5,234 nt of DNA, taken from assembly GCA_026995985.1 (NCBI GenBank), contig JALWNF010000090.1, positions 1-5,234 of the forward strand. The letters run 5' to 3'. A program made the position numbers and the translations under genes. Under the pieces are notes generated by a model. That model saw nothing but the letters and a program-made list of their open reading frames with translations, was not told the origin of the DNA and did not search any database. Shown one piece after another: positions 3,530-5,234 of the stretch (within the stretch, counting starts at the first letter, position 1; the number at the start of each line of letters is the position of its first letter). Source of the DNA: Campylobacteraceae bacterium. GTDB taxonomy: Bacteria > Campylobacterota > Campylobacteria > Campylobacterales > Sulfurovaceae.

Positions 3530-5234
3530 ATGAAAAGTATTTTAAAATTTTATATATTTATATTTTCTATCTTTTTCTTGGTTGCTTGTGGAAGCAGTAA
3601 TGGTCATGTAAGCTCAAGCGATAATGGTTTAAATATAAAAGCAAAAGAGAAAGTTAATTTAAGCAGTAATAAAATAGATATTGATTTTTTAGTTAAAAGC
3701 TCTTATCCAGATAATGTAGAAGTCTATTTAAAAAGTTTAAATATTGATATTGTACCTTCAAACTGTATAAAAGAGTTATTGCTTGATAATAGCTCTTTAA
3801 AATTAAAAGGTTCAGATAGTAAAACTATTCATGCTACTGTAGAGTTTGAAGATAGTTGTACTCCAACTTCTTACAAATTAATAGGTGATTCGATTTTAAC
3901 TCAAGATGGAAAAACTTATGAAAAAAAATTTGAATCACCTATACAGGATATTTCACTTGATAGTCAAACCAATACAGAAGATATCTCTACTGATAGTAGT
4001 AATGGAGATGAAAGTAATAATATTAAATATAAGTTTAAAAATGCAACCTCTCTTATAGTTGGGCACTCTTTAGAGGAGCAGACAGTTTCTGTAGATTTAG
4101 TAGACCCTTTTGGTGTTGGTGTAGCTGGAAAAACTATAAAAATTACAACACTTGATAGTAAGTTTGGCTCTTTTAGCTCTTCAACATCTAAAACTAATGG
4201 AGCAGGTAGAGCAACATTTACATATAAAGCTCCTGAAGATATTGATTTAGTTGATGGTAAAACTATAAGTGCAACACTTATTTTTACTGAAGATGGAGCT
4301 TCTATTACTCAAGATATTTCCATTATTTTTAAAAAGACAACAGATAATACAGATGTAGATAAGGTATTACCAACAGTTGTAATACCATCTTCTTTAAGAG
4401 ATATAACTTTAAAAAGCAATAGTAAAAATATTAAGATTCCAATACGTGTTTTTAAAGATATTACTCCATATACAAAAGGAACAGTGAAGGTTGAGTTACC
4501 ACCTAAGGTTTTAAATGGAGTTGATGTTGGCTCTTTCTCCTCTTTTGAAGTTCCTGTAAATTCAGAGGGAATTGCTACATTTAGCTATACAGGTCCTGCT
4601 AATTTAAAGGCTCTACTTGATGCAAATGATACAAAGAGTATATTTAGATTTTATCATAGTGAAAATAGTGATGTAGCAAGTAGGCAAGAGATGGTTGTAA
4701 ACTACTCTGTATCTGCTGATACCTATATACCTATAGATTATACACTTAGTATCAATACTACTGAAGATGATTTTAGTATGGGAATTCCTAACTTACAAAA
4801 GACATTTACCGTTTTATTGAAAGATAGTAAGGGTAATGTTATTGATGATAAAGATGTAAATATTACTAAGATAGTAGTTAAAACAGAAAATGCACTTATT
4901 GCTGAGATTCTTGACCCTAATACAAATAGTATGGTAGATTCATTAGAGTTGAGAAAAGAGAACAATAGTGCATTTATATTAAAATCTAAAAAACTATCAG
5001 GGATTGTTCCACTTAAAGTTACTATAAACTTTATAGATATTAATGGTAAAGATACTGAGCTTTCTACTATTGTAAATGTTAGAGTAATGTCTGGACCTCC
5101 ATCAGCCATATCTATATCTTATGTTAGCACAAGTCAAGATAAAGAGCGTGCAAAATATGAAGAGAGGTTTGCTGTCTCTGTAACAGATGAGTATGGAAAT
5201 AGAGTAAATACTAAACCATACATCTCTCTTGGTG
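3530..5234 (+). CDS. Large surface lipoprotein with tandem bacterial Ig-like repeats (3' end outside window)
   Basis: The frame is open from ATG 3530 to the window edge, giving at least 568 residues without a stop. Residues 1-20 are a lipoprotein signal peptide with lipobox LVAC and the lipidated Cys at 20, followed by GSSN. There is no Asp after the Cys. Residues about 25-144 form an N-terminal domain with two cysteines (C79, C110) that could make a disulfide. An S/T/D/N/E-rich linker spans about 145-166. Repeats of the bacterial Ig-like (Big_1, invasin-like) type then begin near residues 167, 281, 402 and 522. Conserved landmarks are GSFSS at 213 and 334, ATFxY at 228 and 349, and FxVxxxDxxGN at 426 and 547, each pair 121 residues apart. 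Such proteins act as adhesins or surface stalks. Cell-surface exposure is inferred. The gene is richer in A+T than ffh. Confidence 0.88.
   Translation, partial: MKSILKFYIFIFSIFFLVACGSSNGHVSSSDNGLNIKAKEKVNLSSNKIDIDFLVKSSYPDNVEVYLKSLNIDIVPSNCIKELLLDNSSLKLKGSDSKTIHATVEFEDSCTPTSYKLIGDSILTQDGKTYEKKFESPIQDISLDSQTNTEDISTDSSNGDESNNIKYKFKNATSLIVGHSLEEQTVSVDLVDPFGVGVAGKTIKITTLDSKFGSFSSSTSKTNGAGRATFTYKAPEDIDLVDGKTISATLIFTEDGASITQDISIIFKKTTDNTDVDKVLPTVVIPSSLRDITLKSNSKNIKIPIRVFKDITPYTKGTVKVELPPKVLNGVDVGSFSSFEVPVNSEGIATFSYTGPANLKALLDANDTKSIFRFYHSENSDVASRQEMVVNYSVSADTYIPIDYTLSINTTEDDFSMGIPNLQKTFTVLLKDSKGNVIDDKDVNITKIVVKTENALIAEILDPNTNSMVDSLELRKENNSAFILKSKKLSGIVPLKVTINFIDINGKDTELSTIVNVRVMSGPPSAISISYVSTSQDKERAKYEERFAVSVTDEYGNRVNTKPYISLG

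Noticed and set aside
4738..5109. 123-codon minus-strand ORF within the lipoprotein gene
   Set aside because: It lies opposite an uninterrupted + strand frame that carries Ig-like repeat landmarks. The hydrophobic product is explained by antisense reading of Asp/Asn/Lys-rich codons.

Overview
The window looks like chromosome of a low-GC Campylobacterota (epsilonproteobacterial) species, probably a free-living Sulfurimonas/Sulfurovum-like or Arcobacter-like relative. This is judged from three things: an RluA-type pseudouridine synthase gene followed by ffh (from memory, Campylobacter jejuni has kdtA/waaA, a pseudouridine synthase gene and ffh in a row), the style of the proteins, and a strong 'TTTTGCTATAAT' promoter in front of ffh of the kind common in this group. 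The genus cannot be fixed from sequence alone.

Region 1 (1-2326, + strand) is conserved housekeeping DNA. It holds the last 17 codons of an upstream gene (probably waaA, by synteny only), an overlapping RluA-family rRNA pseudouridine synthase gene, a 45-codon gene for a single-pass membrane peptide, a clear promoter, and complete ffh, the protein subunit of the signal recognition particle. The 45-codon gene has its own Shine-Dalgarno sequence.

Region 2 (2327-2994) is an extremely AT-rich break in the housekeeping order: 2881-2990 has only 9 G/C in 110 bases. In C. jejuni ffh is followed by rpsP and the rimM/trmD/rplS ribosomal cluster. Here it is followed by non-coding AT-rich DNA and one small minus-strand gene for an unrecognised two-helix membrane protein with a perfect AGGAGG ribosome binding site.

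Region 3 (2995-5234, + strand, runs off the end) is a tight two-gene unit of cell-surface proteins. The first gene encodes a 174-residue secreted protein that fits an eight-strand outer-membrane beta-barrel. The second, 10 bases later, encodes a large lipoprotein of at least 568 residues made of tandem bacterial Ig-like repeats with a spacing of about 121 residues. Together they look like an accessory surface module (adhesin or envelope decoration) inserted next to ffh. The function is inferred, not shown.

No RNA genes, CRISPR arrays, insertion sequences or integrases were seen. The best candidates for something undescribed are the beta-barrel/Ig-lipoprotein pair and the two orphan small membrane proteins.
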